Source: Amphiura filiformis (Eukaryota; Echinodermata; Ophiuroidea; Amphilepidida; Amphiuridae). Taken from it: DNA of 64,000 bases. The stretch spans positions 39,166,295 to 39,230,294 of the forward strand of contig NC_092640.1 in the NCBI RefSeq assembly GCF_039555335.1, read 5' to 3'. The notes under the pieces are model-generated. The model saw only the letters and a program-made list of their open reading frames with translations, ran no database searches and had not been told where the DNA came from. Both the position numbers and the translations under genes were made by a program. Shown here one piece after another: positions 1 through 10,920 of this stretch (position 1 is its first letter; every line of letters starts with the position of its first letter).

Positions 1-985
1 TACCTTGATAATTGTCAAATTAGCATGATTAGGTACAGATAGTACAAAATTGTTCGTTTCGCTCAACAGATTTTAGACTTTTTAGTCATGCGAAGTTAAG
101 TAATTCAACAGAGCGGAATGACTATTTCTACAAAATTTTGAATAATTGATAAATATCCTGTTTGATTAATTAGTAACAATATATTTGCACGATATTGTTA
201 TTTTCCAGTACTAGCATAATAATTGTCCGTCAGATTGCACTTTACCAATTAACTTAGTCGTAATTTTATAAAGTGCCAAAACAAAAGTAAAAAAAACCCC
301 AAACAAACCAAAAACAAACAAACCGTGACTACCTTTGTGAAAGACGTTCACAGGCCTGTTGGTAAGTACAAACAAATTATTTGATCGCTGATTATGTCAC
401 TGTTTAGGTATATCTCAGTACCAACAAACGTTACAAACGTAAAATAAACCCCAAAGCTAAAAGTATTCCTCGTGTCTTCATCATTTTTCAAACCTGCATC
501 TTTTTTTAGTCTTTTGTCATTTATGGATTTTTCCAGTAAAATTATATATTTTGTATAAACATTTATTTACTGACAAATAGGAAAACAGTGCCAGACAGTT
601 TGCTCTTTAACACTTCTTCGTGTACAATTATTGTATGGACCATTTTCGTAATACTGTGTTTTGACCGGAAGCGTATTATTGTTTTGGAACCATACATGTA
701 AACAGCGCCTTTCACATATCAATGCATTTCGCATTTATTCCGCTGTCGTTAAAAAATGTCAGCTGCCATACAATGCCCAAGGCATGCTCATACCTATGGG
801 CAGCGCTCAATGAACAATATTCCTAACAGCTCCCCATTTCACCCAGGGCCTCAGATTCGACGAGAATCACTGAATCGATTCTCGTAATGATTCTCGTAAC
901 ATTTGTTGCAAGAATCAATTTCTTTCATTGAATCATGCAGTAAGTGAAGCGACTTGGATGGTTTTTGATTCTCACAAACTGGCGC
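1..985. other. AT-rich non-coding stretch, no gene recognised
   Basis: This lies downstream of exon 4 of gene A and is therefore probably intron 4 of that gene. It holds a short A/C-rich run near 290-330 and nothing else I can name. The exon 5 signature seen in genes B and C is absent, so exon 5 of gene A must be outside the window. Confidence 0.5.
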
Positions 986-987
986 GA

Positions 988-1165
988 AATCTAGGCCCTG
1001 TTTCACCTCTGGGTAGAGAGAGGCAAGTAAGGTAAAGCGCCTTGCCCAAGTGCACAACACAATGGCACCGCCGGGGCTCGAACTCGCAACCCTCTGATTG
1101 CGAGGTAGAGCGCGCACTGCCTCAAACTGGCGTAGCCAGTGTGGACCGGGGGCCACGATGTTATG
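988..1165 (-). repeat. tRNA-derived SINE
   Basis: Read on the minus strand it has a tRNA-like head with a B-box match (GTTCGAGCCCC), then a body containing CACTTGGGCAAGGCGCTTTA. The same body occurs in the SINEs at 1355-1625 and 40533-40815. The A-box half is degraded. The family name is not assigned. Confidence 0.55.
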
Positions 1166-1354
1166 CAGGTGTAGTAAAATCATATCATATCATAATGTAG
1201 TCAACGTCTTACACTTAGGTATTGAGGTTGAAACTATTCATATCAATCCTTATTAAAATATTAATAGTACATTGTGCATTCAGCTGAATTTACATTCAGT
1301 CACTGCATGGAAGGACGCAAGGAGAGACTGATTCTTCAATGGCATTGTGCATAT

Positions 1355-1625
1355 TCGCCTAATGGTGCGGTTCGACTCATGACCGCAAGTGTCGAGTCCG
1401 AATCCAGCCAGGGCCAACTATAAATACGCGGTGTCCTTGGGCAAAAGACTTTATCTTGCTCGTCCCACTCCACCCAGGTATACAATGAGGAGCTATCTTA
1501 AAACTCCTAAAAGGGATAGTAAAACTGGCGCCGTTATTGTTGACTGCCACAAGTGGGCTATATCCCAATGATAGCGGAATAAATGTATAGCGTTTTGATA
1601 TAAGGTGCTATAGCTTTGGACACTG
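1355..1625 (+). repeat. SINE-like element sharing the central body
   Basis: The head around 1365-1405 is a weak tRNA-like stretch. It is followed by TCCTTGGGCAAAAGACTTTA, which matches the central part of the SINE at 988-1165 in the opposite orientation. The 3' boundary is a guess, placed before exon 4 of gene A. Confidence 0.4.
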
Positions 1626-1735
1626 ATTGAGATGACATTCAGTGAAGATAGGCTCCATCTGTCTACAGACGTTTCGTCAGACCCTTCAGAGACAGGCAGA
1701 TTTAAGTTCCTCTGATAGCTGAGTACAATACTCAC

Positions 1736-1864
1736 CAGTGCATGCATCATAAAATCCCGAATAAAGTCCCACGCCTCCTCGTTGTGCTTCACCAACCTGG
1801 GAATCCCAGCACCGCGTGTAAACATCGGCAGAAAAGCGGCAGTTCTTGCCTGCTATTCTGCATA
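1736..1864 (-). CDS. Gene A exon 4
   Basis: 129 bases, the same length as exon 4 of gene B. The acceptor is CATCACAG and the donor is GTGAGT. It encodes VCRIAGKNCRF followed by a segment ending YDACTG, with Cys at the same sites as gene B. It completes the solute-binding signature begun in exon 3. Confidence 0.8.
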
Positions 1865-4800
1865 CTGTGATGAAAAAAAAAATACAAATTAAATAAACAG
1901 GCCTATGTTTTCACCATACACTCTGTATTATTTTGTAATTGCTTTAATCTACCCCTGGTATCTAAGCCCCATTGGCGACAACAGAACTATCGTAATCGAA
2001 GGCCGAAGAGGAGAGTGCCTTACATGTGTCATGTACCATGTGTACTGCTGACCCTAGACTATGCCATAGTCGATTTTTGATAAATAAAAATATGTTATTA
2101 TTCATGATGAACTCGAAATTATACTGATATTTATTACATCAAAATACTAGTATAAAATGGTTATGAAAAAGTTTATATAAATTATATTTGTGACAGTGAA
2201 AGTAAAGTATACGTAGGCTTATATTATTGAATGCAACATATCATAATGGCATAACTATAATGGTACTTCAATACTGAACAATTCTAATTTTAGAATCTGC
2301 CAGTTTATTAATCGCGAAAGCCCGAGTTAAAAATCGACTATGGACTTTGAATTTTAAACGGGACTTTGATAGGGCAAAGTCCCTTAACACACCCTGTCAA
2401 TTATACTTGTTTATCAATCCAATTAAACCGCAAGCAAGTACAAGACGCACCTACTGGGAGTTTAATGTTCCCGCCAACACAAAGGGCTGTATCGTTGTGT
2501 ACCATGTAGTTAAATAACTACATGGTACACAACGATTCCGCCCTTTGTGTTGGCGGTTCCCGGATGATTTAAACCATAAATCACAAGCCAGATCCATCTA
2601 AAGATGCATTACATCATGGCCAATTGTAGTAGGCCAAAAATCTGACAATATCGTCCATAGACAGCCGTGTTAAGCATGTAAACCGCAATTCAAAGTCAAG
2701 AGTCCACTTGGGAAGCTAACAAACAGAGGGAGTACGGTGACTTGAAAGATCAGATGTGAAATTCTATCAATTGTGATCAAATTAATTGAATCAGAGTTCT
2801 AAGCTTAAATGCAATAGTCAGAGTATGCACATTTGGCAAGTGGACTACAGAGAAGTCTATGCTGACACTGATCTACATTTATTATAATATACAAACCACC
2901 TAAACAAAGACATAATGTCATATTCAGAAGAAGAATCCAATAGCTGCACCTGTTTATTAGCTCGGATTTAAGACCTCATTCGTTAAAATCGTCCGGCGAT
3001 GATCTAAAAACCTAAGGAAGCTTCAAATCCATTTGTTCCATTGCATGTCCTATATTGATTTGTAATCCAGGAGAACTAGCACCGTGCTTTCAATGCTTTG
3101 ATTAGCACATTAAAACTAGCGCTGTACTTTCCATTGATTAGAACATAAAAGTGCAACTTTTGAATTCCGTTCCTTTTTAAGTTTTAGATCACCATTTCTT
3201 TAATTCTCAACCAATTTCAATAAATTAGGTCGTAAATATCAAAGCCGGCTGCTTGTTTTAATTTTTACATAGTTGTTTTAGGATGTTTTGTTTAGGATAT
3301 ACAGAGATGTACCTTAATTCTGCCTTTGACTTCTAATTATTGAAATATTTCGTGGACCGGTAATCCCACTGTATTAACCCGTCGACATGCTTACCTGCAT
3401 TTACTATGTCCACATCAAATCCCTCAATCTGACCGCTAAGTTCATCGCTACAAAATAAAGTGAAAATGGAGTATTATATGAGCAAAGGAAGGCATAATGG
3501 CGGTGGTGCTGAAGAGGAGAGCGTTAAAGCCATATTATAACATTTGCTGAGGAGGACGCCCTCACTGAATTTTTTTAATTCATTTTTTACACGATTAAAT
3601 TGTACTTTATTAAACCAATATAGCCTGCAAAAATCAAGACTGTAGGTGCTGTAGTTTTGTCAAAATCAGAGATTTTGAATAAAACGCTGATTCAGCCCTT
3701 TATTATTACGATGGAATTGTTAGTCGAACGCATACACGATGTTCATAACACACAGTATGTACGCGGCGAGCGCGACGGTGATATACTAGTACACAACAAA
3801 GGGTCGTACCACAACATGACCGAAGGAGTGGTACGTATTGGCGACATGTGCGCTGGTAGTAAATTCCAATTTTCTTTGCTTTGCCGTAGTTGTTTGGCTC
3901 AAAAATAAAAGGGGATATATCTGACAGTAAAAGCTAACATTTTATGGCAAAGAAATGCTAATCTATTTTGTTTGAAAATGTTATAATATTGCTTTAACCA
4001 AGGATCCTAAAATTGCACATGGATGTGCGTGCCGAATTTCACATCGATATACTAAATTCAGTGAGAATGTGGCTCTAAAACCAATGACGCATAAGGGAGT
4101 GTTCATCAATTCGTAATCATCCATTAACAATATTACTCACATATATTCCAAGCTTTCCGCTGCATGTCCAATCGCCACAACCCAAATTCTGTCATCGTCA
4201 TCATTTATCCCATCAGTTTGAGCACCAGTATTCCCTGCACTTGAGCCTATTTAGCAAAGAGGAAATGTTAACTTAATATGAATTTATGCATCTCTTGCGA
4301 GTAGGTCCGGTGTTTGGCTAACTTTGAAGAAAACTACCGTCGCTCGCATCATTGCCAAGCGCATAAGCAGCTGATGGGCAAGCGTATCGAACATACTAGT
4401 CATTTTTAATCGCTACTCATTTATTTGTGATCCCCGTTTTGATGAAAATAATTATATTGATCCCCGTAATTATTCGTTTTGATGAGATATTGTTCTTATT
4501 TTGATTAGGTATATTATCACATTGAACCAACAATCTTATCAAAATGAACAGTATTTACAACTCATTATTTGACAAGATTACCCATATTATTTTGACGTGC
4601 ATTAAGAGTTAAGCAGCGCTAAGGGTTTATTATTTGAATTTTTCATGTTGCTCCTATCATTCTTAATAGACTTTGGTGTATTATGACAATAGCCAATATC
4701 GAAAGCAAAACAGATCCCTTGTGACGACAATATAGGCCTATGCTGCAGCTGCAATGTCCGTACGTTGTAACCGAAATATTTGTTTTTCCAAGTTGCGTTT

Positions 4801-7404
4801 TTATTCTTTATCGCACCCATGCAGTACCGATACAGAAGAAAAGGAAACAAAATTGATTTTGGGCTTTTTATACTTAAATTAAGTTGATTAAGTAAAAACA
4901 AAACTGTGCTTCTTAGTTAAAATGCGCACACCAAGTTTCGTAACACTTTTGGAGGCGAGTTAGTGAATAAATCAACACATTTATATCCGTTTGAATCAGT
5001 AATTATGTGTAGGCCTTCGTCAACGAGAGGGGGGGTCGATCTTTTGTGCGTAATTATAGAGGGCCAGGGATTCACTCTATCATTAAAAAAATTATTTGAA
5101 GAAGTCAAAGAGCCCTAGGAATAAAAACTGTAGTGTATTCACGCCAGATACAATTTCTTTATACGACAAAAATAAATTTTTGTAATCGATCAATAAACAA
5201 ACGTTTTATATCAATTTTAAATTTAGCCTGAATCCGTAAATATGGTACCTCTCGCCCTTTTTTTAGGTCAAGGCTATTTTTTACCATTAGGCAGCGAACC
5301 ATTGTTGAAGCTATTTCACATACATGTACAAAACATTGTAGAGAAAGAATGAGGACATATAGTGTTGAAATATCTTTTGTAGATTTCGAATGATAATGTT
5401 ATGAAGTCGTAAATTTTAAGGTCAAATTCCTAAAACCAAAACAAAACATTGCGACGCAGATAATTCCCGACTTACGCAATTTCATCATCACATCAGTGTC
5501 TTTATTATTTGTTTGAAACCTTTCCCAAACGTTCGTGCTATTTATGCATAAAACGGCTAATCTATCTTTACAAAACGCGTCTTTTTTAGTAAACAAAAGG
5601 CTAAAGATGGCATTATGAGATTTATCTTTTATCATTACACTCATCCGCTCAACTGCCACGGTGGCCGAGTGGTAAAGCGCTAGACGCGTAATCGAAGGGA
5701 GTTTAGAATCGCTGGTTCGAGTCCCAACGAAGCCTGTGGAAACTTTTTTTTCTTCAAAATTCATGATCGCATTCTGAAATGAGTCACTTGTCGGTAAATC
5801 ATGTATCGTCTCCTTAAAGATTAACATTTTCACCAGGCAATCGCGGGTCACCTCGCAATCTTAGTGCAAATGGCCCTGCGTCCGGTCACACGGAGCCTTT
5901 GGCACAAATCTCCAGCAGCAAACAACTTCCCCCTCATCAAAAATATAGAATGTTTTAAATTTTACTTTATTCCAAGAACTGTGATTTATTGGAACAATTT
6001 ACACACTGGCAGAAACTTAACCACAATCCCTGACAAGGAAAACTTCAAAAAGGCAGTTTAAAGAATATCTAAAAACAACATCAGCAAGAACATCAAGTAA
6101 ACCACATGCGCACCGTATCCTGTCCGGTTGACGGTGTATGGACCAGCGCACTGAATGGTCTATTGCTCTATTGTGTCCGATTTGAGCGCTGACATATTGG
6201 AAAATGTTGCCAATCAATATTCATGAGAGTGTACATTCAACGTCCAATTTTCGAAATTGGGTGACTTGTGCTTGGCAGGTGTAAAATACATCTGACTGGG
6301 CGTTTTAAATACGTAACGCATAAAGGCATTGACATCATCGAATGGCTGCCTATAGTGCTGTTAGTGTTAGCCCTATGTGTGTGTGTGTGTGGGGGGGGGG
6401 GGGCTGTGTTTAGTTTCTATAATAATTATTATAAGGCCTACATTTATTTGTCATTCCTTTCTTTTCCTTTCTCTGTACTTATTCTTTCCTTGCTAAAGTA
6501 TCACTCCCTCTTCTTATCTCCCTTCCCTTATCCATCCCCTCATACTTTTTGTCCCTCTTCCTCTCTTCCTCCAGCCCCCCTCTCATTCTTCATGTCCCCT
6601 CCTCCACCTCTTCCTCCCTCATCCCCTCCCAAGACCTCTCACAAAAGAGCTGCACCCCCTTCAGTACGCCACTGTTTATGACATTCTCCTTCTTAAAATA
6701 AAATAAAATGTCAATTTGTGAAACAACTTTTATATAGGCCTATACCGGTATACTTATTATATGTTACATGTATACGTAGCTATTACCATTATACAGTAAT
6801 ATACATGCATACATGGCAGCCTTGATCTGAATCATTCAGCAAGCGCATTCAATTTATTTAAATGAAGCACCTACAGTCAGTGGGGTCACAACGAATTGCA
6901 TCAGCGGCTAATGTGTGCCTTTTGAGCTTACGGCTACTCAATTACACCCTTGAGTGGTATGACAACAAAAGGTACTTTTCGTTATAGTAAGCGCTTTCAC
7001 GCGACTTTCGTTTGATCACTTATTGACAGTAGTCTGCTAGGTAAAGCGTTAATACACTGTCGGGTCAGCTTACCGATTTAATGGTGGAAGCCCTTTGTCC
7101 CAAACAAAAGGTACCTTTCGATGAATAGCTTGTCAGATTTCAAATCGGCACAAGTGTACAATGCGTTACATAATCTATTGCCTCTCCATTCCTAATAGCT
7201 CCATGGTATGGACAGTATCCGCAAAGAAGAAGACATGTATCTTATTTAATTTGGAAACCTACCTCCATCTCCGCCCCCAATAATAAAGTTGTTGGTTTCC
7301 TTCTTTGACAAGCTAACTGCGCCCATAATAAGGGCAATGATCGCAATTACTAACGCCAAGACGCTTACAATCGTCGGTAGTCTATTAGGCTCATAATACC
7401 CCAT
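1736..7404 (-). CDS. Gene A: membrane-anchored family-3 solute-binding-like protein, 3' part outside window
   Basis: Four exons (7404-7263, 4246-4141, 3447-3395, 1864-1736) join in one open frame with GT-AG introns and matching phases 1, 2 and 1. The product starts with about 8 residues, one hydrophobic segment (about residues 9-32), and a Gly/Asn/Asp linker. The first part of a periplasmic-binding-like domain follows. The stretch GFDVDIVNAVCRIAG crosses the exon 3/4 junction and fits the published signature of bacterial family-3 solute-binding proteins, which bind polar amino acids. Four cysteines in exon 4 suggest an extracellular, disulphide-bonded domain. Exons 5-8, present in genes B and C, would lie to the left of the window. 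Ligand and role are unknown. An ionotropic-receptor relative is the alternative, but genes B and C show no pore insertion. Confidence 0.75.
2057..2345. repeat. Small inverted-terminal element in intron 3 of gene A
   Basis: CCATAGTCGATTTTT at the left is mirrored by AAAAATCGACTATGG at the right. The homologous intron of gene B lacks the sequence, consistent with insertion. The exact ends are not resolved. Confidence 0.4.
2471..2556. repeat. 41-base-arm hairpin
   Basis: Arms 2471-2511 and 2516-2556 are reverse complements except for two positions, with a 4-base loop. The arms begin CCGCCAACACAAAGGG and end CCCTTTGTGTTGGCGG. It lies in intron 3 of gene A and is probably a very small foldback MITE. 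Confidence 0.7.
2915..3290 (+). repeat. Dispersed repeat, second copy at 25580-25945 inverted
   Basis: Shared blocks in reverse order and orientation include AATAGCT near one end, the gatctaaaa..cctaaggaag stretch, the ctagc..ttaatgtgctaatcaa stretch and GCTGCTTGTTTTAA. Both copies lie within introns of the gene family. No coding capacity is seen. Confidence 0.5.
3395..3447 (-). CDS. Gene A exon 3
   Basis: 53 bases, identical in length to exon 3 of gene B. It encodes DELSGQIEGFDVDIVNA, in which GFDVDI is the start of the family-3 solute-binding signature. The acceptor is TTTTGTAG and the donor is GTAAGC. Confidence 0.8.
3524..3997. repeat. TTAA-flanked MITE in intron 2 of gene A
   Basis: TTAA at 3524-3527 and at 3994-3997 flank about 466 bases with inverted ends beginning AGCCATATTATAACATTT. 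A second copy lies at 31582-32045 in intron 1 of gene B. The corresponding intron of gene B lacks it. A TTAA target duplication fits piggyBac-type or Kolobok-type elements; no transposase is present. An 83-codon reading frame inside is not a gene. Confidence 0.8.
4141..4246 (-). CDS. Gene A exon 2
   Basis: 106 bases, acceptor CTAAATAG and donor GTGAGT. It joins exon 1 in phase 1 and gives a linker rich in Gly, Ser and Asp followed by RIWVVAIGHAAESLEY, the first strand of the binding domain. Gene B has a shorter homologue. Confidence 0.75.
4247..5654. other. Intron 1 of gene A, upper part, nothing recognised
   Basis: The first 70 bases are conserved with gene B and contain the empty site of the TTAA MITE found there. 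Beyond that I see no gene, exon or clear element. Reading frames here are short and unlike any family I know. Confidence 0.45.
5655..5751 (+). tRNA. Type II tRNA-like sequence (Ser/Leu-like), probably a pseudogene
   Basis: About 85 bases run from GCCACGG to CCTGTGG. There is a strong A box (TGGCCGAGTGG), a perfect B box (GGTTCGAGTCC) and a run of eight T right after, like a Pol III terminator. The anticodon arm pairs poorly and the expected T33 is replaced, so no anticodon can be assigned. A relic or tRNA-derived repeat is as likely as a working tRNA. Confidence 0.4.
5860..6125 (+). mobile_element. 3' end relic of a non-LTR retrotransposon
   Basis: The frame from 5864 reads a short stretch ending FYFIPRTVIYWNNL and then FKKAV. 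This looks like the C-terminal end of CR1/L2/Jockey-like reverse-transcriptase polyproteins (usually FPRTIRDWNNLP). It is severely 5'-truncated and ends soon after a stop at 6061. The clade is not assigned. Confidence 0.5.
6375..6405 (+). repeat. (GT)n followed by a G run
   Basis: A short GT microsatellite runs straight into about 13 consecutive G residues. Confidence 0.8.
6450..6665 (+). repeat. Pyrimidine-rich tract
   Basis: This is a C/T-rich low-complexity stretch of about 200 bases. It creates a false open frame rich in Ser, Pro, Leu and Phe from 6268 that should not be taken as a gene. Confidence 0.65.
7263..7404 (-). CDS. Gene A exon 1: N-terminal membrane anchor
   Basis: The start ATG is at 7404 and the exon is 142 bases, ending in phase 1 at a GTAGGT donor. 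It encodes a short tail, a hydrophobic segment beginning LPTIVSVLALVIAII, then SLSKKETNN and a Gly-rich end. Three homologous first exons occur at 15671-15863, 16524-16662 and 42370-42514, all ending in phase 1. No signal-peptidase site is obvious, so an uncleaved anchor is inferred. Confidence 0.75.
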
Positions 7405-7640
7405 TTTCAGTCTGTTTCTGGTAACTTTTGAACAAAATTATTTCCGAACCGCACACTTTTCCCGTCGCATTAACACACATCTATCGATGTCCAAGGTAGA
7501 TTACTAAATGGTGATACAATTTTCTTTACTTGATTTCGAGCATAATTATGAAAATCACAGGTCACTTCATCACCTTGGATAAAGACAGCCATGCAAAATA
7601 TTTTGATTCAAGCACCGCCCAAGGACAGTCCCCTGTTTAC
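7405..7640 (-). promoter_or_regulatory. Conserved upstream block of first exon, gene A
   Basis: Sequence just upstream of the ATG is shared with the flanks of the first exons at 16662 and 42514 (GAACAAAATTA, TTCCGA). Further upstream, the caaggtagattactaaa block is shared with 42600 and with the orphan copy near 20070. Shared ancestry is seen; promoter function is inferred. Confidence 0.35.
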
Positions 7641-8005
7641 CATGTTCACTCAGTATGACCATGGAAGTACTGGTATGACAAATTGGATTTTTATTGGAGT
7701 TTTAACCGGAGTTTTATAGGTTTTTTTAAAAATCTTTTTAGTTTCTGCTGTCGATTGTTCAGAAACAAAAATGCAAGGGATTATGTGAGTTGAGTCGTGT
7801 TTACACGATCGGAAATAAGGGAGTTATTACCGGTAATGACTTATTACCGATATTAAACGACTTTGATCTGTAATTTGAATTCCGTCCCTCATTTCAAATG
7901 GTTTCTCTTTTGTTCAGAAACAAAAAATTAGCGGATTAAAAAGAGCAAAATAGAAGAATGCGAAACTTCTTTCTATGATTTCGTACTACGACAAAGAAGT
8001 ACGTA

Positions 8006-9011
8006 CAGGGTGTCCCAGAAAAAATTACCGAGTCAATAAAATTGAATGTAAGTCAAGAAGTAGACATCAGAATCAACAAATTTAAAATGTGGCGCATAGC
8101 CTATTTTATTGTGCATCACGCGCGATAATTTTATTTGATTCGGTTGAATGGTTGATTATCGATTGCATAATGCGTGCATCAATGCAGTTCATTCCAAGTT
8201 TGATCACAGGCGCTTTTTTCATACTCACTCACCGCTTCCTAAAGTATCTCATTGAATTTAGTCCACATTATCTATTTTATAATCCGACGGTGTTATATTA
8301 TTCATGCACTCACTGAAGATGAATAACATTTTGTCCGAGAAAACTTTGATGTCTGTAATTGGAAGCTTTCCAACTTTAAGGTTGTGCAAATATGTTGTAT
8401 TTTAACTTTCCAAAGAACATTTGAGCCAATAATGACAATGATCAAGTGTTTACAGTTTTCGTGTGATTTTGATACCATGCACCATTAATGTTAAAGTTGT
8501 TTTAAAAGATTTAAACTGCAATACAATTTCTATGAAATATTCCAAAAACTTAAATGTGTGTCAGAAAATTCTTTTATGCAATAATTCTTTATGCAACATT
8601 CATGTCAACATTAACGAAAAAGATATTTACAAGTACCGCGCATCATCTTACATGCAAGCTTTCATTTTCAATATCGTGCGGTTGTCAAATTTGAACAACA
8701 CTTTATTAAATGTTTTGCAAATTGCAAGAAACAGATTGTTTAAAAAGAACAGAAGGATTTCACAGAACAAAACATGAAGCCCATTGACAGTTAACACTAT
8801 AGTGCGCATTGTGTTGAATGATCTTTCTTTCAAACTTGGAATGAAGTGAATTGACGCATGCGTTATGTAATCGCTCATTTCTGCGCAATCAGTCAACCGA
8901 TTCCAGTAAAATTGACGTATAGGATGCAAAATAAGATTTTTGGATTCTGATGTCTATTTCTGAACTTACGTCCAAATTCATTCGCTCGGTAATTTTTTCT
9001 GGGACACCCTG
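8006..9011. repeat. TA-flanked foldback MITE (Tc1/mariner type)
   Basis: The element starts CAGGGTGTCCCAGAAAAAAT and ends with its reverse complement, flanked by TA on both sides. Imperfect inverted ends extend about 200 bases (for example around 8172-8205 against 8820-8865). There is no transposase, and open frames inside are chance. Confidence 0.75.
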
Positions 9012-9079
9012 TATATACTGTGGAATGCATAATTGCTGTACAATACCAAGTATTATTCCTATAATTGTCCACTTTGTAC
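9012..9079 (+). repeat. 68-base dispersed repeat, copy 1
   Basis: It begins TATATACTGTGGAATGC and is nearly identical to 22505-22572. Here it abuts the right end of the TA MITE; at the second site no MITE is attached. Confidence 0.65.
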
Positions 9080-9170
9080 ATCTGACACATAGCATACACC
9101 CTTTTGGCATGATATGGAAACGTAATAGGTGGTCTATAGTATTTGAACAATAATACTCGGGGTCAAACGG

Positions 9171-9372
9171 CAGTGGCGGCGCCAGGAATTTTGTTCGGGG
9201 GGCATTAAGGGGAAAAGTGAATTTCAGGGGGGGCAAAATCAACAAATTTTGCGCAAAATTGTTGCAAAAAGTGGTAATTTTAGTAATTTTGGGTTTTACT
9301 GGGGGGGCAACAGAGGGCAAGATTTCTGACTGGGGCTCTTGCCCCTCATGCTCCCCCGTGGCGCCACCACTG
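9171..9372. repeat. hAT-type MITE with 8-base target duplication
   Basis: The ends CAGTGGCGGCGCCA and TGGCGCCACCACTG are inverted, and TCAAACGG occurs directly on both sides (9163-9170 and 9373-9380). An 8-base duplication with CAGTGGC ends is typical of hAT elements. It is 202 bases long, non-coding and G/C-skewed inside. Confidence 0.85.
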
Positions 9373-9510
9373 TCAAACGGCTCATTCGATTCATAGTAAT
9401 CTACAATCAGTCACCAAGCCGCGAATTATCTATTTGCAATCAATCACATATAATTAAAGCACTTTCCAAAAGTAACAAACGGTTCTATGCGGTTGTAATG
9501 GCACTAACTA

Positions 9511-10375
9511 CAGCCTGTCTCCAAAAAAATTGTGCAAGTGAAAAGCGCCCTCTTTGGCAATTAAAAAATACCGTTGTGACATAATGCTTACATCAACGTC
9601 AAGGCCGTTTGTTCTGTTCAATTTGCTTGTTTTAATCTCGAGATATGCTTACTTAACAGCAAAAGGGTAAAATGACAATTGTGCCACTTTTACTAGGGAA
9701 GAGGGCTGTACATGTAACAATGATATAGCATCAAGTTTATCAAGAGTTCCTTTGTGAAATCAAAAGAATGCATCAATTACACAACAATACAAAATAGTTT
9801 TTACTGTTTTTACTGTTTTATCATGATACATGTATAATGATTCTCTTTTTCCACTTACGAAAAATTAAAAGATAAATAAGTATTTCACATTCTGCTGTAA
9901 AATTAAATACATGTGCATGTCAATGATTTTATCATAATAAAAATGTTCTCTTTGTCACTCAAGACATGTTAAAAGACAAACAAATATTGCACACTTATAG
10001 GTTAATGAACTTCGATAAGTTCATGAAATTTGACAAATTAATGCAATTTGACAAAATAATGCACGCTCGCTGATGTTGATGCGTCTAATGCACGAGCCCC
10101 AAAGGGGGGAGTGCATTAGACGTATCAACATTCAGCTATCATTGATTTACATGCACAGCCCTATTCCGTAGTAAAAGTGGCACAATTGTGATTTTACCCT
10201 TTCGTTGTTAACGAAACATATCTCGAGATTGAAAAAAGCAAATCGAACAGAACAAACGGTATTTGAGAGCTAAGACTGTGCCCTTGACGTTGATATAAGC
10301 ATCATGTCACAACGGTATTTTCTAATTGCCAGAGAGGGCGCTTTTCACTTGCACAACTTTTTTTGAGACAGGCTG
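9511..10375. repeat. TA-flanked foldback element F1, copy 1
   Basis: The ends are CAGCCTGTCTC and GAGACAGGCTG with TA outside both. The inverted ends are about 200 bases (9511-9712 against 10160-10375). An internal hairpin near 10070-10122 carries GTGCATTAGACG. A second copy in the opposite orientation is at 53662-54761. There is no transposase, so it is a non-autonomous Tc1/mariner-like element by its TA target. Confidence 0.8.
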
Positions 10376-10531
10376 TATATATCATGACTATGGATTGAAG
10401 GTCTTTAGATAAATCAAGTCGTGTTCACACAGTCGGACATAAATCACTTATTACCGTACTTAAAATTACGTCGGTAATAGTATCGGATATAAGTGGCAGT
10501 GTGAACGATGTCGGAAATAACTCTATCGGAC

Positions 10532-10920
10532 TTAAGGGGGTACTACACCCCTGGCCAATTTTGTGCCTATTTTTGCATTTTTCTCAAAAATTATATCACA
10601 TTGGTGACTTGTAAGATATCGTCAGCCTGCTACGCTAAATGCCCAAGTCATTCTTACATGTTTCTCATTTGCAATTTTGATTTTCTATAATAAACCCATA
10701 ATTCATCAAATTTCCAGCCGCATTTTTCATTAACTTGTGGAATACATCTCTTTTGATGTACTCCACAAGTTAATGAAGAATGCGGCTGGAAATTTGATGA
10801 ATTATGGGTTTATTACTCAGAAAGTCAAAATTGCAAATAAGAAACATGTAAAAATGACTTAGGCATTTAGCGTAGCAGGCTGACGATGTATATTATAGGG
10901 GCAAGGACTACAAGGGTTAA
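10532..10920. repeat. TTAA-bounded hairpin element
   Basis: TTAA occurs at 10532-10535 and 10917-10920. The inner arms of about 130 bases (10617-10747 and 10757-10888) are nearly perfect reverse complements around a loop of about 10 bases. The outer ends (GGGGGTACTACACCCC on the left) have diverged. It is non-coding. Confidence 0.7.

Noticed and set aside
1493..1825. 110-codon minus-strand frame starting inside exon 4 of gene A
   Set aside because: It reads exon 4 in the wrong frame and runs past the splice donor; the spliced frame is supported by gene B.
3657..3908. 83-codon frame in gene A intron 2
   Set aside because: It lies wholly inside the TTAA MITE; the second copy at 31.6-32.0 kb does not keep the frame.
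6268..6681. 137-codon plus-strand frame
   Set aside because: It crosses the GT/G run and a C/T-rich tract; no domain or codon signal.
8889..9320. 143-codon minus-strand frame
   Set aside because: It spans the end of a TA MITE, a dispersed repeat and part of a hAT MITE.
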